DNA from: Arenimonas sp. SCN 70-307
GTDB taxonomy: Bacteria > Pseudomonadota > Gammaproteobacteria > Xanthomonadales > Xanthomonadaceae
Direction: 5' to 3'
NCBI RefSeq assembly: GCF_001724815.1
Contig: NZ_MEDO01000014.1
Location: forward strand, 1 to 64,000
Length of the DNA: 64,000 nucleotides
Part shown: positions 1 through 13,185 of the stretch, in pieces
How the letters are laid out: every line of letters begins with the position of its first letter
Position numbering within the stretch: the first letter of the stretch is position 1
Made by a program: the position numbers and the translations under genes
The notes under the pieces: model-generated
What the model saw: only the letters and a program-made list of their open reading frames with translations
Told to the model about the DNA's origin: nothing
Databases searched by the model: none

Positions 1-87
1 AAGGTCATCAAACGGGTGGCCTACGGCTACCGCGATGACGCCTACTTCTTCTTGAAGATCCGGGCGGCCTTCCCCGGACTTGGGTGA
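1..87 (+). pseudogene. ISL3-family transposase, C-terminal tail (partial at window edge)
   Basis: The first frame is open from the window edge to a TGA at 85-87 and encodes 28 residues. They include the run VIKRVAYGYRD and end in KIRAAFPGLG. This resembles the extreme C-terminus of ISL3-type (IS204/IS1001/IS1165) DDE transposases, where an R-x-A-Y-G-[FY]-R-[DN] motif and a final AAFPG-like tail are common. Whether the full element is intact upstream cannot be seen. A palindrome follows 15 bases after the stop. The family call rests on a short match. Confidence 0.6.
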
Positions 88-102
88 AGAGCCAAAAAAT
101 AG

Positions 103-145
103 GGGGACGGGTGCAATTTGGTGGAGCCAAATTGCACCCGTCCCC
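103..145. repeat. Perfect 19-bp inverted repeat with GGGGACGGGTGCAATTT arms
   Basis: The left arm ggggacgggtgcaatttgg (103-121) and its exact complement (127-145) are separated by 5 bases. It lies between the transposase tail and the 3' end of the porin gene, so it could also terminate porin transcription coming from the right, although no clear T-run follows. Its outer sequence recurs at 59710 next to another palindrome. The pattern is typical of REP-like elements spread by a Y1/RAYT transposase or of IS-end remnants. The assignment is inference. Confidence 0.75.
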
Positions 146-159
146 GATTTACCGCCGGA

Positions 160-1464
160 TCAGAAGCTGAACTGCGTGCGCACCGCGTACTGGCCGGTCT
201 CGTCGCCGGTCAGCTCGTTGTCGCCCTGGGTGTAGTTGAACATCAGGCGCAGGTTCGGGTTGATGTAGTAATTCACGCCCAGCAGCCAGGACGAAGCCTC
301 GAGGCCGGAGACATCCTTGTTCTCGATCTGGTCGTAGCGCGCGGTCAGCTCCCACAGGCCGGTGTCGGCGACGCGGGGCGAACCAAACACGCCGGTGGCC
401 GGCTTGTAGGCCTTGCGGCCGCCGTTGAGCATCACGCTGCCCTGCAGGTAGAAGGTCTCCACGTCCTGGTCGGGGCCGGCGAGCTGGCCGAACTGGGCGC
501 GCACGTACTCGGACTGGAAGAAGGCGGGGCCGTAGAGGCCGGCGAGCTCGAGGCCGTAGCTGGTGACCTGGTCGCCGCTGATGCCCGGGGTGTTGGCGAT
601 GGTCAGCGAGGGGCCGCGGCGGCCGGCGTAGTTGGCCACGGCGCTCAGGTTCGGGGTGCCGGTGGCGGTGTCCTCGTAGCTGTACCAGCCGCCCAGGTGC
701 AGCACTTCCTCGGTACCCATCAGCGGCGCCCAGGTGGCGCGGCCGGAGAAGCCCATGCCCTCGTTGCGCGCGGTGGCGGCGTTGCGCATGTTGAACACGC
801 TGGCGCCCGCGGTCCAGTTCGGGCCGGCGTACAGGTAGCCCAGGCCCTGCTGGAACTGGCGGCCGTTGAACAGGCCGGTGGCCGAAGCGTAGGGACGCTC
901 CATCATCAGGATCTCGTTGGAGCTGGTCAGCTCCTCCATCGAGCGATAGGGCTTGAACTGGCCGATGGTGAGCTTGCCCTTGCCGAAGGACCGGGCGATG
1001 AACAGGTCGCGCAGGCCGTCGAGGTTGGTGCCGGCGGCGAAGTCCTGCTCCATCTTGTATTCCCAGCCCAGCGCCGTGCCCGACAGGGTCAGGCGGCCGC
1101 GGCGGAATTCGGTCGTGTCGGTCGGGGTGGCGATGTCGTCGTTGAAGGCATAACCGTCGAAGTGGATTCGGCCGCCGACAGACATCGAGAACTGGCCGTC
1201 GCCGGAGGTGACCTTCAGGCCGCCCTTGGTCTCGACCTTGGGCTGCACGGTCTGGATGTTCTTGAGCGCCTCGGCGGTGTCGAGGTTCACGGCCGACTGG
1301 GCGTCGTCACGCGCCTCGAGCTCCTCGATGCGGCCCATCAGGGCGGCCACCTGGGCCTTGAGTTCGGCCAGCTCCTGCTCGCTGGCCTGCTGGGCATGGG
1401 CGGTATCCGGGGCGAAGCCGGTGAGGGCGACCGCGAGCGAAGCGGCCAGGATGGTCAAGCGCAT
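160..1464 (-). CDS. Phosphate-selective porin O/P family protein
   Basis: A 434-residue outer-membrane porin (OprP/OprO type). It has a signal peptide of about 24 residues ending in ahA, then a short coiled coil (about residues 26-54, rich in E, L, A and K) of the kind that trimerises these porins. A beta-barrel follows with alternating aromatic strands and a terminal phenylalanine, as expected for BAM-dependent insertion. It is divergent from pstS and its upstream region carries Pho-box half-sites on its own strand (1546-1584). It most likely lets phosphate or polyphosphate cross the outer membrane during phosphate starvation. Anion selectivity is inferred from family and context, because the arginine-lysine ladder was not checked. 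Confidence 0.88.
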   Translation of the reverse strand: MRLTILAASLAVALTGFAPDTAHAQQASEQELAELKAQVAALMGRIEELEARDDAQSAVNLDTAEALKNIQTVQPKVETKGGLKVTSGDGQFSMSVGGRIHFDGYAFNDDIATPTDTTEFRRGRLTLSGTALGWEYKMEQDFAAGTNLDGLRDLFIARSFGKGKLTIGQFKPYRSMEELTSSNEILMMERPYASATGLFNGRQFQQGLGYLYAGPNWTAGASVFNMRNAATARNEGMGFSGRATWAPLMGTEEVLHLGGWYSYEDTATGTPNLSAVANYAGRRGPSLTIANTPGISGDQVTSYGLELAGLYGPAFFQSEYVRAQFGQLAGPDQDVETFYLQGSVMLNGGRKAYKPATGVFGSPRVADTGLWELTARYDQIENKDVSGLEASSWLLGVNYYINPNLRLMFNYTQGDNELTGDETGQYAVRTQFSF

Positions 1465-1545
1465 GACATGGACTCCTTGGAGGATGGAAAGCCGTGAAGG
1501 GGCCGTTAGCCGGCCGTTAAGCGAGCACAGGCTGCTCCCGTCCCG

Positions 1546-1584
1546 TGACAGCCAGTTGTGCTTTTGATGACAGCGCGGTGACAG
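1546..1584 (-). promoter_or_regulatory. Pho boxes for the porin gene
   Basis: Read on the minus strand, CTGTCA occurs at 1584-1579, 1573-1568 and 1551-1546. The spacings are 11 and 22 bases, so all three lie on one 11-bp phase with one degenerate unit between. This matches tandem PhoB-binding direct repeats (consensus CTGTCAT per 11 bp). It lies about 85-120 bases upstream of the porin start. Confidence 0.7.
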
Positions 1585-1608
1585 CCCGTCCCCGGCGGCC
1601 CGGGCGAA

Positions 1609-1665
1609 CTGTCATACGGGTGTAACGAACAAGCAACAGGCTTGTCACCGGGTCGGCCTGTAATG
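1609..1665 (+). promoter_or_regulatory. Pho boxes and promoter for pstS
   Basis: Units ctgtcat (1609), gtgtaac (1620), a degenerate unit (1631) and ttgtcac (1642) start exactly 11 bases apart, as PhoB direct repeats do. A plausible -10 hexamer, tgtaat, lies at 1660-1665. PhoB sites usually replace the -35 element, which fits. The arrangement mirrors that of the divergent porin promoter. Confidence 0.7.
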
Positions 1666-1723
1666 GCCCGGCATCCGGGGACCCCTCCCGGAAGTCGCAC
1701 CCAACCACCCGAGGAGTCACCCC

Positions 1724-2740
1724 GTGCTCAAGTCCCTCAAGCGCAGCCTGGCCACGATCGCCCTGGCCGCCAGCCTCACCACCGCCGCCCAGGCGGCGGA
1801 GATCACCGGCGCCGGCGCGTCCTTCGTGTTCCCGACCATGTCCAGGTGGTCGGCGGACTACAACGCCGCCACCGGCCACCGCATCAACTACCAGTCGATC
1901 GGCTCGGGCGGCGGCATCGCCCAGATCAAGGCCAACACCGTGGACTTCGGCTCGTCCGACGCCCCGCTCAAGCCCGAGGAGCTGGCCCTGTCCAACCTCG
2001 TGCAGTTCCCGTCGGTGATGGGCGGCATCGTGCCGGCCTTCAACGTGCCGGGCATCACCGCCAACCAGCTCAAGCTCGACGGCCCGACCCTGGCCGACAT
2101 CTACCTGGGCAAGATCACCAAGTGGAACGACCCGGCCATCGTCGCGCTCAACCCGGGCCTGGCCCTGCCGGACCTGCGCATCACCGTCGTGCACCGCTCG
2201 GACGGCTCGGGCACCACCTTCAACTTCGTCAACTACCTCTCGAAGGTGTCGCCGGAGTGGAAGCAGAAGGTCGGTGAGGGCACCGCCGTGCGCTGGCCGA
2301 CCGGCGTGGGCGGCAAGGGCAACGAAGGCGTGACCGCCTACGTCAAGCAGATCCGCGGCGGCATCGGCTACATCGAGCTGTCGTACGCGCTGACCAACAA
2401 GGTCGCCTATGCCCAGATGAAGAACGCCGCGGGCAACTACGTGCAGGCTTCCAACGCCTCGATCCAGGCCGCGGCCGCCAGCGCCGAGTGGGGCAAGGCC
2501 AAGGACTTCTTCCTGGTCGTGACCGACGCCCCGGGCGCCGATTCCTGGCCGATCGCCGCCACCAACTTCATCCTGATGTCCAAGCGCCCGAAGAACGCCG
2601 AGGGCAACCGCCAGGCCCGCGAGTTCTTCACCTGGGTCTACGCCAACGGCGACGAGTCGGCCACGCAGCTGGGCTACGTGCCGCTGCCGGACGCGCTGGT
2701 CGAGCAGATCAAGGCCTACTGGGCCGCGAACCTGAAGTAA
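1724..2740 (+). CDS. pstS: Phosphate ABC transporter, periplasmic phosphate-binding protein PstS
   Basis: A 338-residue secreted protein with a 24-residue signal peptide (cut after AQA), followed by the EITGAGASFVFP start typical of mature PstS. Phosphate-binding loops are visible: the GSGGGI segment near residue 65, the SSDAPL segment near 85, and the HRSDGSGTT segment near residue 165. It captures phosphate in the periplasm and hands it to PstCA. It starts at GTG, with GAGGAG at 1711-1716 as ribosome-binding site. It is the first gene of the pst operon and is preceded by Pho boxes, so PhoB control is likely. Confidence 0.97.
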   Translation: MLKSLKRSLATIALAASLTTAAQAAEITGAGASFVFPTMSRWSADYNAATGHRINYQSIGSGGGIAQIKANTVDFGSSDAPLKPEELALSNLVQFPSVMGGIVPAFNVPGITANQLKLDGPTLADIYLGKITKWNDPAIVALNPGLALPDLRITVVHRSDGSGTTFNFVNYLSKVSPEWKQKVGEGTAVRWPTGVGGKGNEGVTAYVKQIRGGIGYIELSYALTNKVAYAQMKNAAGNYVQASNASIQAAAASAEWGKAKDFFLVVTDAPGADSWPIAATNFILMSKRPKNAEGNRQAREFFTWVYANGDESATQLGYVPLPDALVEQIKAYWAANLK

Positions 2741-2759
2741 GGTAATTCCCGAACCGGGT

Positions 2760-2790
2760 CCGCGCGCCCCACCGGCGCGCGGGCCTTTTT
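2760..2790 (+). terminator. Hairpin with T-run after pstS
   Basis: A 9-bp GC stem (2760-2768 with 2774-2782) has a 5-base loop and is followed by gggccttttt. It sits between pstS and pstC. It probably acts as a partial terminator that leaves pstS, the high-copy binding protein, more abundant than the membrane components. Confidence 0.7.
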
Positions 2791-2823
2791 CCGACGCAGG
2801 CACCCCAGAAGAGAGCGCCGCGC

Positions 2824-3792
2824 ATGCAAGCCACTTCCGCCCCGAGCCCCGCCGAACGATCGCATCGCCTCGATGCCTTCGCCGACTGGTTCTTCCGCAA
2901 CCTCGTCACCATCGCCGGCTGGTTCGTGCTGCTCGCGCTGGGCCTGGCCGCGCTGTCGATGGCCTGGGGCGGCCGCGAAGCCTTCATGGCCTTCGGCCCG
3001 GGCTTCCTCACCTCGACCGCCTGGAACCCCGTCACCGAGGAATACGGCGCCGCCGTGGCGATCTACGGCACCGTCGTCAGCACCATCATCGCCATGATCA
3101 TCGCGGTGCCGGTCAGTTTCGGCATCGCCCTGTTCCTCACCGAGGTCGCACCGGCCTGGATCCGCCGCCCGCTGGGCACGGCGATCGAGCTGCTCGCGGG
3201 CATCCCCTCGATCATCTACGGCATGTGGGGCCTGTTCGTGCTGGCGCCCTTCCTGTCCAACCACGTCTACCCGTGGGTCGACGCGAACCTGGGCCAGATC
3301 CCCCTGGTGGGCATGCTCTTCGCCGGCCCGCCGCTGGGCATCGGCATGCTCACCGCCGGCATCGTGCTGGCGATCATGGTCATCCCCTTCATCTCCTCGG
3401 TGATGCGCGACGTCTTCATGACCGTGCCCAACCGCCTGAAGGAATCGGCCTACGCGCTGGGCTCGACCACCTTCGAGGTGGTCTGGGACATCGTGCTGCC
3501 CTACACCCGCTCGGCCGTGATCGGCGGCATCTTCCTGGGCATGGGCCGCGCGCTCGGCGAGACGATGGCCGTCACCTTCGTGCTGGGCAACTCGCACAAC
3601 ATCCACGCCTCGCTGCTGATGCCGGGCAACTCGATCGCTGCGTCCATCGCCAACGAGTTCGCCGAGGCCACGACGCCGATGTACCAGTCGGCCCTGCTGG
3701 CCCTGGGCTTCGTGCTGTTCATCGTCACCTTCGTGGTCCTGGCCATCGCCAAGCTCATGCTCATGCAGCTGGCCAAGCGGGAGGGCAACTGA
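2824..3792 (+). CDS. pstC: Phosphate ABC transporter permease PstC
   Basis: A 322-residue inner-membrane permease with about six membrane helices. It carries the conserved BPD_transp_1 loop (LKESAYALGSTTFEVVWDIV..., about residues 206-225) that docks on the ATPase PstB. It forms a heterodimeric channel with PstA. Its stop overlaps the pstA start (TGATG at 3790-3794), so the two are translationally coupled. The spacer from pstS carries a hairpin that may lower its expression relative to pstS. Confidence 0.96.
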   Translation: MQATSAPSPAERSHRLDAFADWFFRNLVTIAGWFVLLALGLAALSMAWGGREAFMAFGPGFLTSTAWNPVTEEYGAAVAIYGTVVSTIIAMIIAVPVSFGIALFLTEVAPAWIRRPLGTAIELLAGIPSIIYGMWGLFVLAPFLSNHVYPWVDANLGQIPLVGMLFAGPPLGIGMLTAGIVLAIMVIPFISSVMRDVFMTVPNRLKESAYALGSTTFEVVWDIVLPYTRSAVIGGIFLGMGRALGETMAVTFVLGNSHNIHASLLMPGNSIAASIANEFAEATTPMYQSALLALGFVLFIVTFVVLAIAKLMLMQLAKREGN

Positions 3793-4647
3793 TGACCGCC
3801 ATGGCCGACCGCCTGTATTTCCGTCGCCGCCTGGTCAACGCGGTGTCGCTGGTGCTCTCGGGCGCCGCCACCCTGTTCGGCCTGTTCTGGCTGGTGTGGA
3901 TCCTCTGGGTGACCATCAGCAAGGGCATCGACGCGATGAGCCTGCACCTGTTCACCGAGATGACCCCGCCCCCGGGCCAGGACACCGGCGGCCTGAAGAA
4001 CGCCATCGTCGGTTCGCTGATGCTCAGTTCGCTGGCGGTGGCGATGGGCGCCCCGGTGGGCATCGCCGCGGGCACCTTCCTGAGCGAGTACGCCCGGGCG
4101 CGCAAGATCGGCGAGGTGATCCGCTTCGTCAACGACATCCTGCTCTCGGCGCCGTCGATCGTGCTGGGCCTGTTCGTCTACACCCTGGTCGTGCGCACCA
4201 CCGGCACTTTCTCCGGCTACGCGGGCTCGATCGCGATGGCCTTCATCGTGCTGCCGGTGGTGGTGCGCACCACCGACGAGATGCTGCGCCTGGTGCCCAG
4301 CCAGATGCGCGAGGCGGCGCTGTCGCTGGGCATCCCGCAGTGGAAGGTGACCACGCAGATTCTCTACCGCGCCGCCCTGCCCGGTATCGTCACCGGCGTG
4401 CTGCTGGCGCTGGCGCGCATCGCCGGCGAAACCGCGCCGCTGCTGTTCACGGCCTTCAACAACCAGTACTGGAGCACCGACATGGGCGGCGCCATGCCGA
4501 ACCTGCCGGTGACCATCTTCCAGTTCGCCATGAGCCCCTTCGCCTACTGGAACCAGCTGGCCTGGGCCGGCGCCTTCCTGATCACCCTGTTCGTGCTGGC
4601 CGTCTCGCTCATCGCCCGCACCCTCCTGCTGCGCAAGAAGACCGACC

Positions 4648-4655
<8 letters not shown>
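3792..4655 (+). CDS. pstA: Phosphate ABC transporter permease PstA
   Basis: A 287-residue inner-membrane permease and partner of PstC. The ATG at 3792 overlaps the pstC stop. The same frame is open far upstream inside pstC, but the [13 protein letters not shown] start gives the usual short cytoplasmic N-terminus before the first helix. It has the [17 protein letters not shown] permease loop near residue 173 and the late [11 protein letters not shown] segment that is characteristic of PstA. Its 3' end overlaps pstB by 8 bases. Confidence 0.96.
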
Positions 4656-5472
<817 letters not shown>

Positions 5473-5481
5473 GGAACCCCC

Positions 5482-6183
5482 ATGCCCTCCTCCAACGACC
5501 ATATCGTCAAGAGCTACGACAACGAGCTCAAGCGCCTCGACGGCGAGATCCAGCGCATGGGCGAGATCGCCGTGGCCCAGCTCGACGCCGCCATCGACGC
5601 GCTCCAGCGCCGCGACACCCAGGCCGCGATGCGCGTGGTGGCCAACGACGAGGCCATCGACGCGCTCGAGCATGAAGTCAGCCACGACGTGCTGCGCCTG
5701 CTGGCCTTGCGCCAGCCCATGGCCCGCGACCTGCGCGAGGTGTACGCGGCCCTGCGCATCTCCTCGGACATCGAGCGCATCGGCGACTACGCCGCCAACG
5801 TCGCCAAGCGCAGCATGGTGCTCAACCAGAGCGCGCCGGTCACCGTCGCCCACGGCCTGCCGGCCCTGGCCCGCCTGGCCAACAACCTGGTCACCGAAGC
5901 CCTGGCCGCCTACCGCCTGCGCGACGCCGACAAGGCCCTGCACGTGCGCGGCCGCGACGCCGAGCTCGACGCCGAGTACACCGGCCTGTTCCGCGAGCTG
6001 CTGACCTACATGGCCGAGGACCCCCGCCAGATCACGGCCTGCACCCACCTGCTGTTCATCGCCAAGAACATCGAGCGCATCGGCGACCACGCCACCAACA
6101 TCGCCGAGAACACCTGGTTCCTGGTGCACGGCGAGCTGCCGGAAGGCGACCGGGCCAAGGCCGACCTGACCTCGTCCTCCTGA
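5482..6183 (+). CDS. phoU: Phosphate signalling complex protein PhoU
   Basis: A 233-residue all-helical cytoplasmic protein with two PhoU repeats. Each contains the metal-binding pattern seen here as SSDIERIGDYAANVAK and AKNIERIGDHATNIAE. PhoU links the state of the Pst transporter to the PhoR sensor and keeps PhoB off when phosphate is sufficient. It is the last gene of the pst operon, and its stop is followed directly by a very long hairpin. Confidence 0.96.
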   Translation: MPSSNDHIVKSYDNELKRLDGEIQRMGEIAVAQLDAAIDALQRRDTQAAMRVVANDEAIDALEHEVSHDVLRLLALRQPMARDLREVYAALRISSDIERIGDYAANVAKRSMVLNQSAPVTVAHGLPALARLANNLVTEALAAYRLRDADKALHVRGRDAELDAEYTGLFRELLTYMAEDPRQITACTHLLFIAKNIERIGDHATNIAENTWFLVHGELPEGDRAKADLTSSS

Positions 6184-6188
6184 AGGGC

Positions 6189-6256
6189 GACGGAGCTGGT
6201 TTTTGGGCCCGGTCCGGGCCCGAAGGGCCGGACCGGGCCCAAAAACCAGCTCCGTC
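6189..6256. repeat. Very long palindrome (27-bp perfect arms) after phoU
   Basis: Bases 6189-6215 are the exact reverse complement of 6230-6256. Allowing one bulged base (6216), pairing continues through 6217-6221 with 6225-6229, leaving a 3-base loop and a stem of about 32 bp. The outer sequence reads gacggagctggtttttgggc. It begins 5 bases after the phoU stop and should form a stable RNA hairpin that can end the pst operon. Its edge resembles the GGGGACGGG-type palindromes elsewhere in this window, so a REP-like mobile origin is likely. Confidence 0.8.
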
Positions 6257-6300
6257 CCCTGCCTTTCACGCCTCCAACGGGTAGAATGGTAGCGCTCGAT

Positions 6301-6475
6301 GCGCGGAGCGGGAGAGGCTGGCCACGGCCAGCGCCGAAGGCGTAACGCCCGTAATCGCTCAGGACCCCGAACCGCCTCCGCGCGAGCGACTCTGGAGAGA
6401 CCGGAACCAGCCGGCGCCGAAGGGGCATGGCCGCAGGGATTGCGGGCCAAAACTCTCAGGCAAAAGGACAGAGGG
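6301..6475 (+). ncRNA. Tandem glycine riboswitch (gcvT motif) upstream of gcvP
   Basis: Two aptamer-like halves are visible. The first runs about 6301-6382, with gcgggagagg, the internal gcgccgaaggcg, and an outer GCGGAG/CTCCGC stem. The second runs about 6386-6475, with ctggagagacc, a second gcgccgaagggg, and the hallmark aactctcaggcaaaaggacagag at 6450-6473 (quoted here only as the known Rfam core). Tandem glycine aptamers usually turn the glycine cleavage genes on when glycine is abundant. A hairpin at about 6482-6500 just before the coding region may be the expression platform. The platform mechanism is inference. Confidence 0.9.
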
Positions 6476-6523
6476 GCACCCCCGTGCGGGTTCGCACGGC
6501 CCCTCCCCATGTCCGGATCCGCC

Positions 6524-9360
<2,837 letters not shown>

Positions 9361-9385
<25 letters not shown>

Positions 9386-10545
9386 ACCGCGACGGTGGTG
9401 GCCACGATCGCGGCCACCACCCACGGCAGGTTCACCCGCTTCCACAGCAGCGCCGCCAGGGCGCCCAGCGCGATGGCCACGTCGGCCGGGCCCTGCAGCC
9501 CGGCCGGCGCGACGGTGCCGGCCAGGGCCGCCGCCAGCAGGCCCACCACGACCGCATTGATGCCGGCGATGGCCGGCGAGGCCCCGCGCAGCCGCGCCAG
9601 GCCGCCCCACAGCGGCAGCAGCGCCGCCACCAGCAGCAGGCCCGGCAGGAACATCGCCAGCAGCGCGATCGCCGCGCCCAGCGCCGGCGCGTCGCCGGTG
9701 GGCGCCAGCGCGCCGAGGTAGGCCGCGAGCGAGAACATCGGACCCGGCAGCACCTGCGCCGCGCCGTAGCCGGCCAGGAAGTCGTCGCGCGCCAGCCAGC
9801 CGCTGGCCACGGTGGACTGCTCGAGCAGGGGCAGCACCACGTGGCCGCCGCCGAAGACCAGCGCGCCGGCCTCGTAGAAGGCCGCGGCGAGCGACAGCGG
9901 CGTGGCCTCGCCGCCCGCCAGCAACAGCGCCGCCACCAGCAGGGCGGCGAACAGCGACAGCAACACGAGGCCTGCGCCACGCCCGTGCCGGACCGCCAGC
10001 CCCGCGACCGGCAGCGCCGGCACGTGGCGGCACAGCACCAGGCCGAGCAGGCCGCCTGCAGCGATCAGCGCCAGCTGCAGCCAGGCGGCGCCCGAGAACG
10101 TCATCGCCGCGAAGGCCAGCACGCCCAGCAGCGCCCGCGGGCCGTCGGGCACCAGGCTGCGCGCCATGCCCCACAGGCCGTGCGCGACCACCACCACCGC
10201 CACCAGCTTCAGGCCGTGCACCACCGATTGCGCCAGCGGGCCATCGAGCCGCGGCGCCAGCAGCGCCAGGCCCAGCATCAGCAGCGCCGACGGCAGCGTG
10301 AAGCCCAGGAACGCCGCCACGCCGCCGCGCCAGCCGCCGCGCAGCAGGCCCACTGCGAAGCCCAGCTGGCTGCTGGCGGGCCCGGGCAGCGCCTGGCAGA
10401 TCGCCAGCAGCTGCGCGTACTCCTCCTCCGACAGCCAGCGCCGGCGGACGACGAATTCCTCGCGGAAATAGCCCAGGTGGGCGATCGGGCCGCCGAAGCT
10501 GGTGAGGCCCAGGCGCAGGAAGACCAGGAAGATCCGAAGGTGCAT
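9361..10545 (-). CDS. chrA: Chromate transporter, long-chain CHR family (ChrA)
   Basis: A 394-residue inner-membrane protein with two homologous CHR halves. Each half has a glycine-rich FGG motif ([11 protein letters not shown] near residue 18; [11 protein letters not shown] near 235) followed by a PGP motif ([25 protein letters not shown]). These are signatures of the two-domain chromate efflux proteins. The ATG at 10545 is preferred to the TTG at 10551. It is divergent from arsR across 66 bases and overlaps the end of gcvP. Transport of chromate (or sulfate) is a family-level inference. Confidence 0.92.
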
Positions 10546-10593
10546 GGACAAAGTCTAGCCGGCGCGCGCGGCTGCCATGTTTCCGTCACACGT

Positions 10594-10609
10594 TTCGACT
10601 ATTCTGGAA
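10594..10609. promoter_or_regulatory. Candidate ArsR operator between chrA and arsR
   Basis: The imperfect palindrome TTCGACTATTCTGGAA lies immediately upstream of the arsR start and matches its own complement at 10 of 16 positions. It resembles the TTCGAx...xTCGAA operators of ArsR repressors and overlaps a possible -10 element (TATTCT). The chrA-arsR gap is only 66 bases, so a repressor bound here could affect both directions. Confidence 0.4.
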
Positions 10610-10611
10610 GC

Positions 10612-10904
10612 ATGAAAACGAAGCAGGCCCTCGACGCCCTCTCTGCCCTGGCCCAGCCGCACCGGCTCGCGGTGCACCGCTGGCTGGTCGGGCGCGCCCC
10701 GGAAGGCGCCTTCGCCGGCGAGATCGCCGAGCACCTCGGACTGCCCGCCGCCACCCTGTCCTTCCACCTCAAGGCCCTGCAGGCCGCCGGCCTGGTGCGG
10801 GCCGAGCCCGAGGGCCGCCATATCCGCTACCGCGCCGCGCTCGACACCGTACGCGGCCTGGTGGCCTACCTCACCGAAAACTGCTGCGGCGGAAAACCCT
10901 GCTC

Positions 10905-10908
<4 letters not shown>
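10612..10908 (+). CDS. arsR: ArsR/SmtB-family transcriptional repressor
   Basis: A 98-residue winged-helix regulator ([18 protein letters not shown]-terminus; [19 protein letters not shown] recognition helix and wing). The C-terminus ends in NCCGGKPCS, a cysteine cluster like that which senses trivalent arsenic in the ArsR subgroup of xanthomonads. It is the first gene of arsR-gapdh-arsJ, and its stop overlaps the next start (ATGA at 10905-10908). It probably represses this operon until As(III) binds the C-terminal thiols. The metal specificity is inferred from the cysteines and neighbours. Confidence 0.9.
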
Positions 10909-11902
<994 letters not shown>

Positions 11903-11906
<4 letters not shown>

Positions 11907-13120
11907 GCTCCGCCGTCCGCCAGTACCTGCTGGTGACGGGCAACTACTGGGCCTTCACCCTCACCGACGGCGCCCTGCGCATGCTGGTGGTGCTGCACTT
12001 CCACCAGCTGGGCTACACGCCGCTGCAGGTGGCGATGCTGTTCGTGTTCTACGAGTTCTTCGGCGTGGTCACCAACCTCGTCGGCGGCTGGCTGGGCGCG
12101 CGCCTGGGCCTGAACCGCACGATGAACATCGGCCTCGTGCTGCAGGTGGGCGCGCTGGCCATGCTGGCGGTGCCGGCGGCGATGCTCACCGTGCCCTGGG
12201 TGATGGCCGCGCAGGCGCTCAGCGGCATCGCCAAGGACCTCAACAAGATGAGCGCCAAGGGCAGCCTCAAGGCCCTGGTGCCCGACGACGCCCAGGGCCG
12301 GCTCTACCGCTGGGTCGCCCTGCTCACCGGCTCGAAGAACGCGCTCAAGGGCGTGGGTTTTTTCCTCGGCGCGCTGCTGCTGGCCACGCTGGGTTTCGAC
12401 GGCGCGGTGCTGGCCATGGCCGGTGCGCTGGCGCTGGTGTGGGTCGGCAGCCTGGTGTTACTGCAGGCCGACCTGGGCAAGGCCAAGGCCAAGCCGAAGT
12501 TCCGCGAACTGCTGTCCAAGAGCGCGGCCATCAACCGGCTCTCGGCGGCGCGCCTGTTCCTGTTCGGCGCCCGCGACGTGTGGTTCGTGGTGGCGCTGCC
12601 GGTGTTCCTGGCCGAAGCGCTGGGCTGGCAGCATGCGCATATCGGCGCCTTCCTGGCACTGTGGATCATCGGCTACGGCGCGGTGCAGGCGGCGGCGCCC
12701 GCCATCACCGGCCTGCGCCGCCGGGCCCTGCCCGACGGCCGCGATGCCTTCGGCTGGGCGCTCCCGCTGGTCGCCCTGGCCGCCGGCATGGCGGCGGCGC
12801 TCTGGGCAGGCTGGCCGGCGCAGGCGGTGCTCGTGTCGGGGCTGCTGGCCTTCGGCGTGCTGTTCGCGCTCAATTCGGCCCTGCACAGCTACCTGATCGT
12901 CAGCTACGCCCGCGAGGACGGCGTGTCGCTGGACGTGGGCTTCTACTACATGGCCAACGCCGGCGGGCGCCTGCTGGGCACCCTGCTTTCGGGCGCCATC
13001 TACCAGGCCTGGGGCCTGGCCGCCTGCCTGGCGGCCTCGTCGCTGATGCTGGCGCTGGCCGCGATGGTGTCCCTGGCCCTGCCCCGGCACGCCTCCGGCA
13101 CCGGGCCGGCGCGAAACTAA
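11903..13120 (+). CDS. arsJ: Organoarsenical efflux MFS transporter ArsJ
   Basis: A 405-residue major-facilitator protein with about 12 hydrophobic helices. The N-terminus [20 protein letters not shown] and the [15 protein letters not shown] segment near residue 115 are characteristic of ArsJ. It starts at GTG 11903, overlapping the GAPDH stop. The frame is open further upstream, but only as a shadow of the GAPDH gene. It exports 1-arseno-3-phosphoglycerate, which then breaks down outside, so the pair amounts to arsenate efflux. Confidence 0.93.
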
Positions 13121-13185
13121 ACGCGGGCTGAACGCTTCGCGGGGGCCGCGCACCCTTCGCCGCCCCGCCGGCCACTTGAGGGGGT

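Noticed and set aside
118-1497. Long plus-strand frame opposite the porin
   Set aside because: Antisense shadow with an A/G/V/L-rich low-complexity translation, typical of GC-rich DNA; the porin on the other strand is clearly real.
3225-3791. Extension of pstA back inside pstC
   Set aside because: Out-of-frame shadow of pstC; the overlapping TGATG start is the normal pstA start.
6299-6523. Upstream extension of gcvP through the riboswitch
   Set aside because: The frame is open, but it crosses the conserved RNA aptamer and adds 75 residues with no match to P-protein N-termini.
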